Source of the DNA: an unicellular cyanobacterium SU3
Lineage (GTDB): Bacteria > Cyanobacteriota > Cyanobacteriia > Cyanobacteriales > Microcystaceae
Length of the DNA stretch: 64,000 nt
Assembly: GCA_002172675.1 (NCBI GenBank)
Contig: NETF01000190.1
Coordinates: forward strand, 57,602 to 121,601
Direction: 5' to 3'
Part shown: piece after piece, positions 54,497 through 63,933 of the stretch
How positions within the stretch are numbered: the stretch's first letter is position 1
Layout of the letters: every line of letters starts with the position of its first letter
The notes under the pieces: generated by a model
The model's input: the letters and a program-made list of their open reading frames with translations, nothing else
Told to the model about the DNA's origin: nothing
The model's database searches: none
Made by a program: the position numbers and the translations under genes

Positions 54497-56071
54497 TTAA
54501 GAAGATGATTTTACTAAATAAAGATAATATTTTTCATTATAAATAAAAGATTGAGTAAATTTTTCAATAAATTGAATCCTTAATTCAGGAGATGAACCTA
54601 AAAACTCTCGATTCATAATAAGTAAAATATCTTTATTTTCATTCGCTATAATTTGACTCATTTGATTAATAATATCAGTATCTTCGACTATATTTCGCTC
54701 ATTATTAAAGAGGACATAACTGCCTAATTTTTGAGTTTCTGGGTAATATATTTTCTGGTTGAGATAACCACTAATAGGTGCAATGGTAAAATCTTCGCTA
54801 CCCATAATAAAATGCTCAGCTAAATCATTATGTTGGATAAATTCTGCGGTCACTTTACTACTAGAATATGGAGTAATTAAGTCTCGACTAAAAGCAACAA
54901 TTCCTGCAATTACTTGTAACCATAATATAAATAATAAAAAAGATTTTTTATGATGGTGAACAAAATTTGTCCAATAATAAATAGTTTTTGATAATTGATT
55001 AGAGAGGCTATTTAAGAAATTGACAATAAGTTTAGAATTGGCATAATAACTTCCTATCCATAAAGAAGCAATAAGAATTATATATAAATGTCCATAATGT
55101 CTTTGAGATCCTAAAAATTTAGCATAAGTAAAAGCTAAGATTTCTAAACTTCCTACCAAATAAAATAATAAAGCTATGGGTTTCTTAATCAGCATTAATA
55201 TAGAAAACCCGAATAAACCTAGAGAAAAGAATGAAAATATAAATAAATCTAGAGGTTTAGAATCACTAGGAATAATCACTAAAATGTAACTACGCCAAAC
55301 TCTCGTAATAGTTTGAGTTAAACGATGAAAATCAAAGTAAAAAAACCATTGACTTGCCCCTCCTTGTAAGGTACTATCAGAAGGAGGTAATAACATGAAT
55401 ACTGATAGAAATATTCCTAATAAAAAAATAAGAGAAGCAGTAATAAAATTATATTTATTTGGCTTTATTTCATACTGAAAATAATGACTAAACAGATACT
55501 CGATAGTTAAGGTAAATCCTAACCCTAAAGATATTAATAAACAATAAGCATTCGTATTAGCCATAATAGCTAAGATAAATCCTAGAGGAAGATAGGATTT
55601 ATGGCGAGTATTGAAACAAGCGCAAAAGACAAAAATTGATAAAATGCCAATGCCATAATTACGACTAATTAAAGAATATTCGTAAATAGGTAAATAACCA
55701 AAAGTAAATAAAGCTTTTTGAGTTTTAGTAAAGGGAGAGAAAAGAATAAAAATAGAAATAGTAGTAACAGCAATCAACCAGTGAAAAAACTGCATAGCTA
55801 TGGGATTAGCTGTTATCTGATTCAAAAACCACAAAAAAGCATACCAAATTACAGGATGTCCCTCATATTTAATATTTTCAAAAAAATGGATAAACGAATA
55901 ACTATCCCGAGCAATCAACCAGCCATTTAACTCATCACGCCACATGACGTGGTTTAAGATGCCAATGAGAGTAATAATTGCAAAAATAATAATTAAAAAT
56001 ATTTCAAGCCTGTTATTGTTATGATAGTATTCAGAATGCAATTGAGATAAAAACTTTTGTTTTAAAACCAT
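54497..56071 (-). CDS. Membrane GT-C-like glycosyltransferase
   Basis: A 524-residue polytopic protein with ~10-12 hydrophobic helices. The first extracytoplasmic loop has WRDELNGWLIARDS and YEGHPVIWYAFLWFL, the DE-plus-loop pattern of GT-C transferases. The C-terminal ~130 residues are soluble. It begins the four-gene minus-strand run and is 16 bp from the GT39 gene. The DE motif is clear, the family more distant than the neighbour. Sugar and acceptor are unknown. Confidence 0.75.
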   Translation of the reverse strand: MVLKQKFLSQLHSEYYHNNNRLEIFLIIIFAIITLIGILNHVMWRDELNGWLIARDSYSFIHFFENIKYEGHPVIWYAFLWFLNQITANPIAMQFFHWLIAVTTISIFILFSPFTKTQKALFTFGYLPIYEYSLISRNYGIGILSIFVFCACFNTRHKSYLPLGFILAIMANTNAYCLLISLGLGFTLTIEYLFSHYFQYEIKPNKYNFITASLIFLLGIFLSVFMLLPPSDSTLQGGASQWFFYFDFHRLTQTITRVWRSYILVIIPSDSKPLDLFIFSFFSLGLFGFSILMLIKKPIALLFYLVGSLEILAFTYAKFLGSQRHYGHLYIILIASLWIGSYYANSKLIVNFLNSLSNQLSKTIYYWTNFVHHHKKSFLLFILWLQVIAGIVAFSRDLITPYSSSKVTAEFIQHNDLAEHFIMGSEDFTIAPISGYLNQKIYYPETQKLGSYVLFNNERNIVEDTDIINQMSQIIANENKDILLIMNREFLGSSPELRIQFIEKFTQSFIYNEKYYLYLVKSSS

Positions 56072-56193
56072 AGATTATAAAAAATACTGTAAAAGTATTA
56101 ATAAGAAATCTGACAAATATCAAAACAAGTTTAGTATAAACACCCAAGAACCTGTAATCTAGAAATTGATAATTCCGAGAGAGGATAGGAAGA

Positions 56194-57537
56194 TTGACTA
56201 CTCGCGTTATTATAGTGCGTCATGGACAAAGCAGCTACAACGCTCAACGATTAATTCAAGGGCGTAGCGATGAATCTGTAGTAACAGAAAAAGGTCGCCA
56301 GGATGCACAAAAGGTTGGTGATACCTTAAGTTCTTTGCCCATTGATGCTATTTATTGTAGTCCTTTACAACGGGCAAAAACCACCGCAGAAATTATACAG
56401 AATTGCTTCAAAGAACCTCCTACTTTATCCCCAACTGAACAACTAAGGGAGGTAGACCTTCCTTTGTGGGAAAAGTTGCATAAAGACGAAGTAGCCAAGA
56501 AATTTCCTGATGAATATCAATGCTGGAAACAACGTCCCCATGAATTTAAAATGGTTTTGTCCAATGCCGAAGGACAACGGGAGCATTTTCCTGTGGTTTC
56601 TCTTTATGAACAAGCACAAGAATTTTGGCAAAATTTACTAGAAAAACATCAAAATCAGACTATTTTAATAGTGGCTCATAACGGCATTAATCGCTGTTTA
56701 ATTATGAGTGCTATCGGGGTTCCTGCCTCCCATTATCACCGAATTCAACAGTCTAATTGTTGTATTAATGTCTTGAATTTTACAGGAAGTTGGGGAGAAA
56801 CCGTACAACTTGAATCCCTTAATCAAACCTCTCATTTAGGCATTTCTATTCCTTCCCCTCGTTCAACGGATAATGTACTGAGATTACTCTTTATTCGTCA
56901 TGGGGAAACCCAATGGAACCGCGAATCTAGATTTCAAGGAATTCGAGATATTCCCCTCAACGAAAACGGCAAAAATCAGGCACAACAAGCAGCCAATTTT
57001 CTCAAAAATATTCCCATCGCTTTTGGTGTCAGTAGTCCCCTATTACGACCCAAAGAAACTGCCGAAATTATCCTACAATATCATCCAGATATTACCCTAG
57101 ACTTACGACCTGCCTTAACAGAAATTTGTCATGGACTGTGGGAAGGGAAACTAGAAGCAGAAATAGAAGCCAACTTTCCCGGAATGCTTAAACAATGGAA
57201 AGAAGCACCAGAAACTGTAAAAATGCCAGAAGGAGAAACCTTACAACAAGTTTGGGATAGGGCATTTGCTTGCTGGCAAGAAATTGTTCAAGATTATAGC
57301 CAGGACTCCAAACCCAAAACCGGTATTGTTGTTGCCCATGATGCCATTAATAAAGTAATTTTATGTGAATTATTAGGCTTAAACCCTGCTAATTTCTGGA
57401 ACATTAAACAGGGTAATGGCTGTGTTAGCGTCATTGACTATCCCAAAGGAGTCGATGGACATCCCGTCTTACAAGCCATTAATTTAACCAGTCATTTAGG
57501 GGGTGTTCTCGATAAAACTGCAGCCGGGGCTTTGTAA
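56194..57537 (+). CDS. Tandem histidine-phosphatase (phosphoglycerate-mutase fold) protein
   Basis: A 447-residue fusion of two histidine-phosphatase domains. Domain 1 (1-~210): VRHGQSSYNAQRLIQGRSD and VAHNGINRC. Domain 2 (~228-430): FIRHGETQWNRESRFQGIRD and VAHDAINKV. Both keep the catalytic RHG and the second His. The start is TTG 56194 after AGGAAG. Related cyanobacterial proteins are annotated as phosphoglycerate mutases, but a phosphatase is more likely because the domain is of the cofactor-dependent phosphatase type. Confidence 0.88.
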   Translation: MTTRVIIVRHGQSSYNAQRLIQGRSDESVVTEKGRQDAQKVGDTLSSLPIDAIYCSPLQRAKTTAEIIQNCFKEPPTLSPTEQLREVDLPLWEKLHKDEVAKKFPDEYQCWKQRPHEFKMVLSNAEGQREHFPVVSLYEQAQEFWQNLLEKHQNQTILIVAHNGINRCLIMSAIGVPASHYHRIQQSNCCINVLNFTGSWGETVQLESLNQTSHLGISIPSPRSTDNVLRLLFIRHGETQWNRESRFQGIRDIPLNENGKNQAQQAANFLKNIPIAFGVSSPLLRPKETAEIILQYHPDITLDLRPALTEICHGLWEGKLEAEIEANFPGMLKQWKEAPETVKMPEGETLQQVWDRAFACWQEIVQDYSQDSKPKTGIVVAHDAINKVILCELLGLNPANFWNIKQGNGCVSVIDYPKGVDGHPVLQAINLTSHLGGVLDKTAAGAL

Positions 57538-57542
57538 GATTC

Positions 57543-57605
57543 GTAGAATTTAGAATTTAGAATGCAGAATTTAGAATTTTTATGTTTCTTCATTCTGAAT
57601 TCTAC
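57543..57605. repeat. Imperfect inverted repeat with AGAATTTAGAAT units
   Basis: GTAGAATT (57543-57550) and AATTCTAC (57598-57605) enclose repeated TAGAATTTAGAAT and CATTCTG words, giving a hairpin just after the phosphatase stop. It may act as a terminator; a CATTTTTC follows. The rest of 57606-57810 is gene-free. Confidence 0.5.
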
Positions 57606-57810
57606 ATTTTTCTCCTATCTCCCCAGTCTCTACACACTTACCACTCTCCCCACCGTCCCATTACGCTACCCAATCAAAAGAAAAACCGCCATAATGTAAA
57701 AATGCAAGGGATTGACTCTTAGCAAAATTCTAGTAAGCTACTATATCAACAACTAAAAAATCATAAACTTGTAAATCCCTGTTTATATATATCTATATTG
57801 ATGTTTCGGA

Positions 57811-59769
57811 GTGAGGAAATTAAACATCGTGTCGTTTAGCACTATTCGACAGAATCAAAACAATAAGAATTCCCCTAAGGCTAAACCTTCTTTCGCCCAA
57901 GGGGTTCTTCGCGTTGCCGGGGGGACTGTTCTTGGCACAAGTCTTTTAGCGAGTTCTATTCTGGCCGGGGGTTTAGTCGGTTTAGCCATCAGCTTTCGTA
58001 ACCTTCCTGATGTGCGAACCTTAAACAACTATTCCCCTTCAGAAACTAGCTATGTCTATGATATCAAAGGACGGCTCTTATCTCGACTCCACGGAGAAGC
58101 AAACCGAGAAGCTGTTCAACTTGAAAAAATTTCTCCTGAGTTAAAAAGGGCTGTTTTAGCCATTGAAGACAGTCATTTTTACTTACACCACGGCATCAAC
58201 CCCACCAGTATTGGGCGGGCTTTTTGGGTTAACTGGAAAAGTGGCGGTGTCGTCGAAGGGGCTTCTACTCTGACCATGCAGTTAGTGAAAAATATCTTTC
58301 TCACTAGAGATAGAACCTTTAGCCGTAAACTCTCAGAAGCCGTTCTCGCCATTCGCGTCGAACAAGTTTTTGATAAAGACGAAATTATGGAAATGTACCT
58401 CAATAACATTTATTGGGGTCATAATAACTACGGAGTCCAAACTGCGGCCCAAAGTTATTTTAATAAGTCAGCCTCCGAATTAAACCTCTCAGAAGCTGCT
58501 TTAATGGCCGGGTTAATTCAAGCCCCAGAAACCTATAGTCCCTTCAATAATTACGCCAACGCTAAGCAACGGCAGAAGGTGGTTCTCGACCGTATGGCCG
58601 ATTTAGGTTGGATTACCCCAGAAGAAGCCCAAGCAGCCCACCAAGCCCCCCTAGGTGTGGGAAAACCAACCTCCTGGCAAGGCAGTAAACTTCCCTATGT
58701 CACCGATACCGTGATGCAGGAGTTACAAGAAACCTTTAGCAAAGAAGTGATTACTAAAGGAGGAATGCGTATACAAACCTCCGTCGATTACTTCATGCAG
58801 CAAAAAGCACAAGAAACCGTTAAACAAGGTTATCGTAACTTAAGAGGTCGGGGTGTTTATGCCAAAGATTTACAAGTTTCCCTAGTAGCCGTTGACCCCC
58901 GGACTCACTTTATCAAAGCCATTGTCGGTGGGGTAGACTACGAAAAAAGTCAACTTAACCGCGCTATTCAGTCCCGTCGTCAACCGGGTTCTTCCTTTAA
59001 ACCTTTTGTTTATTACACCGCCTTTGCCAGTGGAAAATATACCCCTGGTTCAGTGGTGAATGATAGTCCTGTCAGTTATCGAGACGGTAGCGGACTCTAT
59101 ACCCCTAAAAACTACGGCGGTGGCTATTCTGGGGCTATGTCTATTCAAGCTGCTTTGATTAGTTCTCGCAACGTTCCTGCAGTGGTTTTGGGGCAAAAAG
59201 TTGGGGTTAGTAAGGTGATTGAAGTCTGTCGTCGTTTGGGTATCGATAGTCCCATGCGTCCGGTTATTTCTCTGCCCTTGGGTGCCGGTGACATGACTCC
59301 TTTAGAAATGGCCAACGCCTACGCTACGTTTGCCAGTAACGGTTGGTACACTGACCCGACCATTATTGTGCAAATTACTGACAGTCGCGGTAATGTTTTA
59401 GTGGATAATACCCCTAAACCGCAATTAGTGCTTGACCCTTGGTCAACGGCATCCCTAACCACCGTTTTACGAGGAGTAATTAATAGTGGAACGGGACGGG
59501 CTGCTAATATTGGCCGTCCTGCAGCCGGAAAAACCGGAACCACCGATAATGAACGGAATGTCTGGTTTGTGGGTTATGTTCCCCAGTTAGCCACTGCTGT
59601 CTGGGTGGGAGACGACGCTAACCGCCCTCTGGGTAAGGGCGTAACCGGAGGCGGCCATGCTGCCCCCATTTGGCGTAGTTTTATGACAGAAGCACTCAAA
59701 AATGAACCCGTGTTGCAATTCCATGCAGCGTCTAAGTTCCCTCGTCCCAAGGTTAAAGAGAAAAAATAG
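57811..59769 (+). CDS. Class A penicillin-binding protein (PBP1A)
   Basis: Bifunctional peptidoglycan synthase of the cytoplasmic membrane. 652 residues from GTG 57811 (a second GTG at 57829 is possible). A membrane helix at ~30-55 is followed by the GT51 domain (LAIEDSHFYLHHGINP ~113; GASTLTMQLVKN ~150; ARNVIL-like DKDEIMEMYLNNIYWG) and the transpeptidase: SSFK in QPGSSFKPFVYY (~393), SRN in ISSRNVPAVV, and AAGKTGTTDN (~572). Length and motif order fit PBP1A. The bestrophin gene begins 9 bp after its stop. Confidence 0.95.
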   Translation: MRKLNIVSFSTIRQNQNNKNSPKAKPSFAQGVLRVAGGTVLGTSLLASSILAGGLVGLAISFRNLPDVRTLNNYSPSETSYVYDIKGRLLSRLHGEANREAVQLEKISPELKRAVLAIEDSHFYLHHGINPTSIGRAFWVNWKSGGVVEGASTLTMQLVKNIFLTRDRTFSRKLSEAVLAIRVEQVFDKDEIMEMYLNNIYWGHNNYGVQTAAQSYFNKSASELNLSEAALMAGLIQAPETYSPFNNYANAKQRQKVVLDRMADLGWITPEEAQAAHQAPLGVGKPTSWQGSKLPYVTDTVMQELQETFSKEVITKGGMRIQTSVDYFMQQKAQETVKQGYRNLRGRGVYAKDLQVSLVAVDPRTHFIKAIVGGVDYEKSQLNRAIQSRRQPGSSFKPFVYYTAFASGKYTPGSVVNDSPVSYRDGSGLYTPKNYGGGYSGAMSIQAALISSRNVPAVVLGQKVGVSKVIEVCRRLGIDSPMRPVISLPLGAGDMTPLEMANAYATFASNGWYTDPTIIVQITDSRGNVLVDNTPKPQLVLDPWSTASLTTVLRGVINSGTGRAANIGRPAAGKTGTTDNERNVWFVGYVPQLATAVWVGDDANRPLGKGVTGGGHAAPIWRSFMTEALKNEPVLQFHAASKFPRPKVKEKK

Positions 59770-59778
59770 GTTATTTAG

Positions 59779-60711
59779 ATGAACAGGGGAAAACGTCAAA
59801 AAAACCTTAATCACCGCCCCTGGTTTCGTCTTATTTGGCAGTGGCAAGGTTCGGTTATTCCGTCCATTTTGCCGCGTGTTTTTGCTTGTGCTGCCTTTGC
59901 CTTGGGAATTACTATTGTCTACGATTTTGGGATTAATATAGCTTTACCCTTAGAAAGTGGTTTAGTTCCTAGCATTGTTTTAGGATTACTGTTAGTATTT
60001 CGGACAAACACCGCTTACGAAAGATATTGGGAAGGGCGAAAACTTTGGGGAACTTTGATCAATACAGTTCGCAATTTATCTCGCACTTTATGGGTAACTA
60101 TTAAAGAAAATGATAGTAGCGATCGCACTGAAAAAATAGCCACTCTGCAATTATTAATTGCCTTCGCTATTGCTACTAAGCTACATCTACGTTCTGAACC
60201 AGTTAATGAAGAATTAGCTAGGTTTTTACCTAAACAAGGTTACCATGAACTATGTATTATGAATCATCCGCCCCTAGAGATTGCTTTTTGGATTAGTGAT
60301 TATCTACAAAAACAATATGAAAAACAATCTATTAATTCTTACCAACTAACTGCAATGTTTAAGTTATTAGATACGATGGTAGATGTATTAGGTGCTTGTG
60401 AAAGAATCTTAAAAACTCCCATTCCTTTAGCTTATACTATTCATTTAAAACAATTAGTTTTACTTTATTGTTTAACATTACCGTTTCAATTTGTCGATGA
60501 GTTAGTTTGGATGACTGCTCCCATTGTTGCCTTAATTAGTTTTACCATATTAGGGATTGAAGCCATTGGGATAGAAATTGAAGATCCATTTGGTTACGAT
60601 GCTAATGATCTACCATTAGATCAGATTTGTTATACTATGGAAAGAAACATAGAAGATTTAATCACCCTTGCCCCTTGTGTAAGATACTTTAAAGATGATT
60701 CTAACTTATAA
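59779..60711 (+). CDS. Bestrophin family ion channel
   Basis: A 310-residue membrane channel of the bestrophin (YneE/UPF0187) family. Typical sequences are LGLLLVFRTNTAYERYWEGRKLWGTLINTVRNLSR, IPLAYTIHLKQLVLLYCLTLPFQF and GIEIEDPFGYDANDLPLD. In cyanobacteria and algae relatives carry chloride or bicarbonate across thylakoid or plasma membranes, but ion specificity cannot be read here. It starts 9 bp after the PBP1A gene. Confidence 0.93.
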   Translation: MNRGKRQKNLNHRPWFRLIWQWQGSVIPSILPRVFACAAFALGITIVYDFGINIALPLESGLVPSIVLGLLLVFRTNTAYERYWEGRKLWGTLINTVRNLSRTLWVTIKENDSSDRTEKIATLQLLIAFAIATKLHLRSEPVNEELARFLPKQGYHELCIMNHPPLEIAFWISDYLQKQYEKQSINSYQLTAMFKLLDTMVDVLGACERILKTPIPLAYTIHLKQLVLLYCLTLPFQFVDELVWMTAPIVALISFTILGIEAIGIEIEDPFGYDANDLPLDQICYTMERNIEDLITLAPCVRYFKDDSNL

Positions 60712-60733
60712 TTATTAATTATTACTGATTTAC

Positions 60734-61261
60734 ATGAACTGGCACATTCCTGACAACCTATCCTTTGAAAATGCATTGCAGTTGACTGAAACTCTCATAG
60801 ACGCAATGGTAAAAAAGCAATTAAAAAACTATGAAATAGAAGAAATAATTACTACTTTGGTAAGTAACAAAAATGGGGCGAGAGGCTTTTTTGTTATCTA
60901 TTTAACTAGCAATTTTTCAATAGCGGATAATCCTAGTGAAGAAGTCATTAATGCTTTGAAAAAATCTCCCGATATTGTTAGTGAACTATTAGTAAAAAAT
61001 CTAGCCATGTCTTCAGCAATGGCGATTACCCATCGTCGTAATAATGATGAAACAAAAGCCCAAGGTTCCGATCAAGTTTCTCAAAGAACTAGCAACCTTA
61101 TCCAACAAATGAATTTAGAATTAACTCAACAGAAATTAGAAGAATTAAAACAAACAATTATAAATAATGATGGTACTTATCAACCTTTTTTAGAAAAATG
61201 GGGATATGACCAAGAACAAAAACAAGTGATGAAAAATAATATAGAAAAATTATTATCCTAA
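60734..61261 (+). CDS. Conserved soluble protein, function unknown
   Basis: A 175-residue, largely helical protein beginning NWHIPDNLSFENALQLTETLIDAMVKKQLKNYEIEE, with ARGFFVIYLTSNFSIADNP and a Gln/Asn-rich helical tail. No signal peptide or membrane segment. It lies 22 bp after the bestrophin gene, so cotranscription is likely. I do not recognise the family. Confidence 0.65.
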   Translation: MNWHIPDNLSFENALQLTETLIDAMVKKQLKNYEIEEIITTLVSNKNGARGFFVIYLTSNFSIADNPSEEVINALKKSPDIVSELLVKNLAMSSAMAITHRRNNDETKAQGSDQVSQRTSNLIQQMNLELTQQKLEELKQTIINNDGTYQPFLEKWGYDQEQKQVMKNNIEKLLS

Positions 61262-61486
61262 GTGAAAACCAATTATTAATTTAACTATTTTAAAATTAAG
61301 AAATTAATAGTAATAAAAAATAAATCATCAGTCTGTTTAAAATCAATTAACGGAACTTTTTACTTAAATTAAGCCACAGTAAAAGTAGGTTTCTTAATTA
61401 TAAGATAAGATAATTTATGACTCTATAGGAACTTTATAATATTTTATAAGTCTAAATAATTACATTTATAATCAAATAATTATGAA

Positions 61487-62317
61487 ATGAAAAATAAATC
61501 TTCAATTTATACTTTAATAATTCTTATTTTATTTTGTCTTTTTCCTCATTTTACCTTAGCAGAAACTGTCTTAGAAAAAATTAAACGGACAGGAGAATTA
61601 AATGCAGGAGTCAGAAAAGATGCCATTCCATTTGGTTATGTTAATAAAAAAGGAAAATGGACAGGATACTCCGTTGATCTTATCCATTTAATTCATAAAA
61701 GGCTAGAAAAAGAACTCAATCAACCTATTAAACTAAACCTGAGAGAAGCAACCATAGATAGTCGTTTTCGCATTGTACAACGTGGTGACGTTGATATTAT
61801 GTGTGGTGCCACAACGATTACCCAAACTCGCCTAAAAAGAGTTGATTTTTCTGTTCCCTTTTTTATGACAGGAGCGCAATTTTTAGTGAAGTTAAAAGAT
61901 GCACCAAACTTTAACTATAATGGAACTTTAAATAAGGTTCCCATTGCCTTTTTACCAGGAACCACCACCCAAGAAATTATCCCACAAATTTATCCATCAG
62001 CTAACTGGAAAAACATCAAAAGTCGTGAAGAAGGCTTAAAAAAACTGCAACAAGAGGAAGTAAAAGCCGTTGTCAGTGATGGTATTTTGTTGTTAGGAGA
62101 ACTTGTACAACAAGGTAATAATATAGAAGACTTTGTTTTACTGCCATCTCAACCCATTACGACAGAATTATACGGCTGTATTTTACCCCAGAAAAATACA
62201 CGATGGAAACAATTAGTCAATCTAACCATTCTCAGTCCTGAAAATCGTACCCTACAAAAAGAATGGTTTAGTATTAATACAGGAGAATTCCCCTATATCA
62301 TTGAAAATAACAATTAA
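61487..62317 (+). CDS. ABC transporter amino-acid-type solute-binding protein
   Basis: A 276-residue periplasmic binding protein (SBP family 3). Signal peptide ~1-25 (IYTLIILILFCLFPHFTLA), then VLEKIKRTGELNAGVRKDAIPFGYVNKKGKWTGYSVDL, RFRIVQRGDVDIMCGATTITQTRLKRVDFSVPFF and a second lobe that closes with LQKEWF. No permease or ATPase genes are beside it, so it either serves a distant transporter or has another sensing role. The upstream ~225-bp spacer is AT-rich and featureless. Confidence 0.9.
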   Translation: MKNKSSIYTLIILILFCLFPHFTLAETVLEKIKRTGELNAGVRKDAIPFGYVNKKGKWTGYSVDLIHLIHKRLEKELNQPIKLNLREATIDSRFRIVQRGDVDIMCGATTITQTRLKRVDFSVPFFMTGAQFLVKLKDAPNFNYNGTLNKVPIAFLPGTTTQEIIPQIYPSANWKNIKSREEGLKKLQQEEVKAVVSDGILLLGELVQQGNNIEDFVLLPSQPITTELYGCILPQKNTRWKQLVNLTILSPENRTLQKEWFSINTGEFPYIIENNN

Positions 62318-62384
62318 TAGTTAAGGCAACAAACAAGGTTGAAATAATCATCTCATTAACCATTGCCTATTGCCTATTCCCTAG

Positions 62385-63197
62385 TTAACTTAAGCGAAAA
62401 CGACTCAATTTAGATAAACGAGATTTTTGAGATAAAGGAGCAGCCATTGTAGTAAACTGTTCAATTAATCTCGGTGCTAACCTTTGTCCCCAAACCGCTA
62501 GATAACTTTGCCATCCTACTAATATTTCTGGGTTGTTTTTTTGTAGTCCATTGATTAAACTTTGGGCAACTTTTTTAGGAGAAACCGGTTTCATAAAGCG
62601 AAACCAGTCTAACCCTTGTACCATATCTGTATCCGTTAAAGACGGTAGTAAAGCAATCACCCGAATATTATAAGGGGCTAATTCCCCCCGTAAGGCTTGA
62701 GTAAAACCTAATAAAGCGAATTTTGTCGCAGAATAGGTAGCCATGGTGGGAGCAGCAATTTTCCCCATTAAACTAGAGACATTGACAATCGTCCCTTGTT
62801 TACGATAAGCCATACGTCTTGCAATTAATCGAGTCATCTGGTAAGTTGCCATTAGATTAACCGATAATTCTGCCTGGACTTGGGATAAACTTGATCGCAG
62901 AAAAGACGTTTGATGAGCAACCCCGGCACAGTTGACTAAAAGATCAATCGGCCCGTAATCTCGCCAAGCTTGAGCGATCGCTGTATTAACGGCGACAATA
63001 TCCGTGAGATCCAATGGCAAAATAACCACCTCTACTCCCAGGTTTTGGATGTCTGCGGACACATCAATTAACTTGTTTTCGTTACGAGCCACTAATAAGA
63101 GGCGTTTAATGCCATTTTTGGCTAATTCTAAGGCGATCGCACGACCGATGCCACGAGATGCCCCAGTAACCAGGGCGGTTTTTCCTTGTATATTCAT
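62385..63197 (-). CDS. Short-chain dehydrogenase/reductase
   Basis: A ~270-residue SDR from ATG 63197 (MNIQGKTALVTGASRGIG); an ATG at 63212 adds five residues. The cofactor motif is TGASRGIGRAIALELAK, then NCAGVAHQ and the catalytic Ser-Tyr-Lys set (VNVSSLMG, YSATKFALLGF). The C-terminal region (AVWGQRLAPRLIEQFTTM) resembles classical SDRs acting on lipids or sterols, but the substrate is unknown. A separate single gene. Confidence 0.9.
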   Translation of the reverse strand: MNIQGKTALVTGASRGIGRAIALELAKNGIKRLLLVARNENKLIDVSADIQNLGVEVVILPLDLTDIVAVNTAIAQAWRDYGPIDLLVNCAGVAHQTSFLRSSLSQVQAELSVNLMATYQMTRLIARRMAYRKQGTIVNVSSLMGKIAAPTMATYSATKFALLGFTQALRGELAPYNIRVIALLPSLTDTDMVQGLDWFRFMKPVSPKKVAQSLINGLQKNNPEILVGWQSYLAVWGQRLAPRLIEQFTTMAAPLSQKSRLSKLSRFRLS

Positions 63198-63673
63198 AAA
63201 AAACACCTCCATAATGTCCTGTTTCGGAGTAAAGGTGCATTAATGGTTGCATCCTTTCCCTTCAACGAGACAGAATTAAAATATTGAACAATAAGCCACA
63301 CAAAACCGCTTTTTTCCTCAATTAAGGATAGAATTAACCTAAACTCTTATCTTTAGTACATTGTTTGTACAATTTAGAGTCGGCAAGTCCCTAGATATAA
63401 TCATTCCCCCGATTCGACCCAATGGGAAAGGATTACAATGATTGAAGTTAAGAAGCGTTTTGTAATAAAATTTTTCAAAAAATCTGTGACTACTCGGCAG
63501 ATAGTAAGGATAATAAAGGTTTACAATTGTAGAGCATTGATAGTAAATCTCCTTTACGAGAGTTGACTAAGCCGAAGCCCATCATTCACACTCTAGCAAT
63601 TAATTCAAGTAACCGCAACAAATCTTTACTTAACTTGAGTTCAGAATAAGTAGTCAGTTAAGTAACATTCCTT
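63198..63673. other. Gene-free region between the SDR and a Uma2 remnant
   Basis: About 475 bases with no convincing gene. A 42-codon frame at 63438 (beginning MIEVKKRF) follows GGAAAGGA and resembles only the first residues of an ABC ATPase, so I do not call it. The AT-rich sequence around 63300-63420 has some promoter-like words, none decisive. Confidence 0.4.
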
Positions 63674-63914
63674 TTAAGTCCAGATTCGTCTTAAATTAAG
63701 AGTAAACCCAGGTAGAATATCGTCTCCTGATAAATGTGTAGGATTATCCAAAATTTCTACTTCGCTATTCGGACGATAAATCTCGACTTGTCGCTTTTGT
63801 GGATTAATCAACCACCCTAACTTAGCTCCGTTGTGAATATATTCACTCATCTTAGCTTGCAGTTTTACAAGGCTCAGTAGATCACAAAGTCAGCTTGAGA
63901 CAAGCGATCGCCAC
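63674..63914 (-). pseudogene. Uma2 family C-terminal remnant
   Basis: The reverse strand reads KLQAKMSEYIHNGAKLGWLIN, QKRQVEIYRPNSEVEIL and SGDDILPGFTLNL to a stop at 63674, the typical C-terminal half of Uma2 (DUF820) proteins. Upstream, the expected PDFVIE segment appears as ADFVIY in a different frame, directly followed by TGA. The reading frame is broken and the N-terminal half is missing. An intact family member lies at 38.1 kb. Confidence 0.7.
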
Positions 63915-63933
63915 CAAAATTCATAAGTTTAAA

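Noticed and set aside
63438..63566. 42-codon ORF beginning MIEVKKRF
   Set aside because: Only the first few residues resemble an ABC ATPase start and there is no Walker A sequence; too weak to call.
273..63913. Frequent GCGATCGC octamers as regulatory sites
   Set aside because: This is the HIP1 element, dispersed through most cyanobacterial genomes in and between genes; it is a lineage marker and not a local signal.
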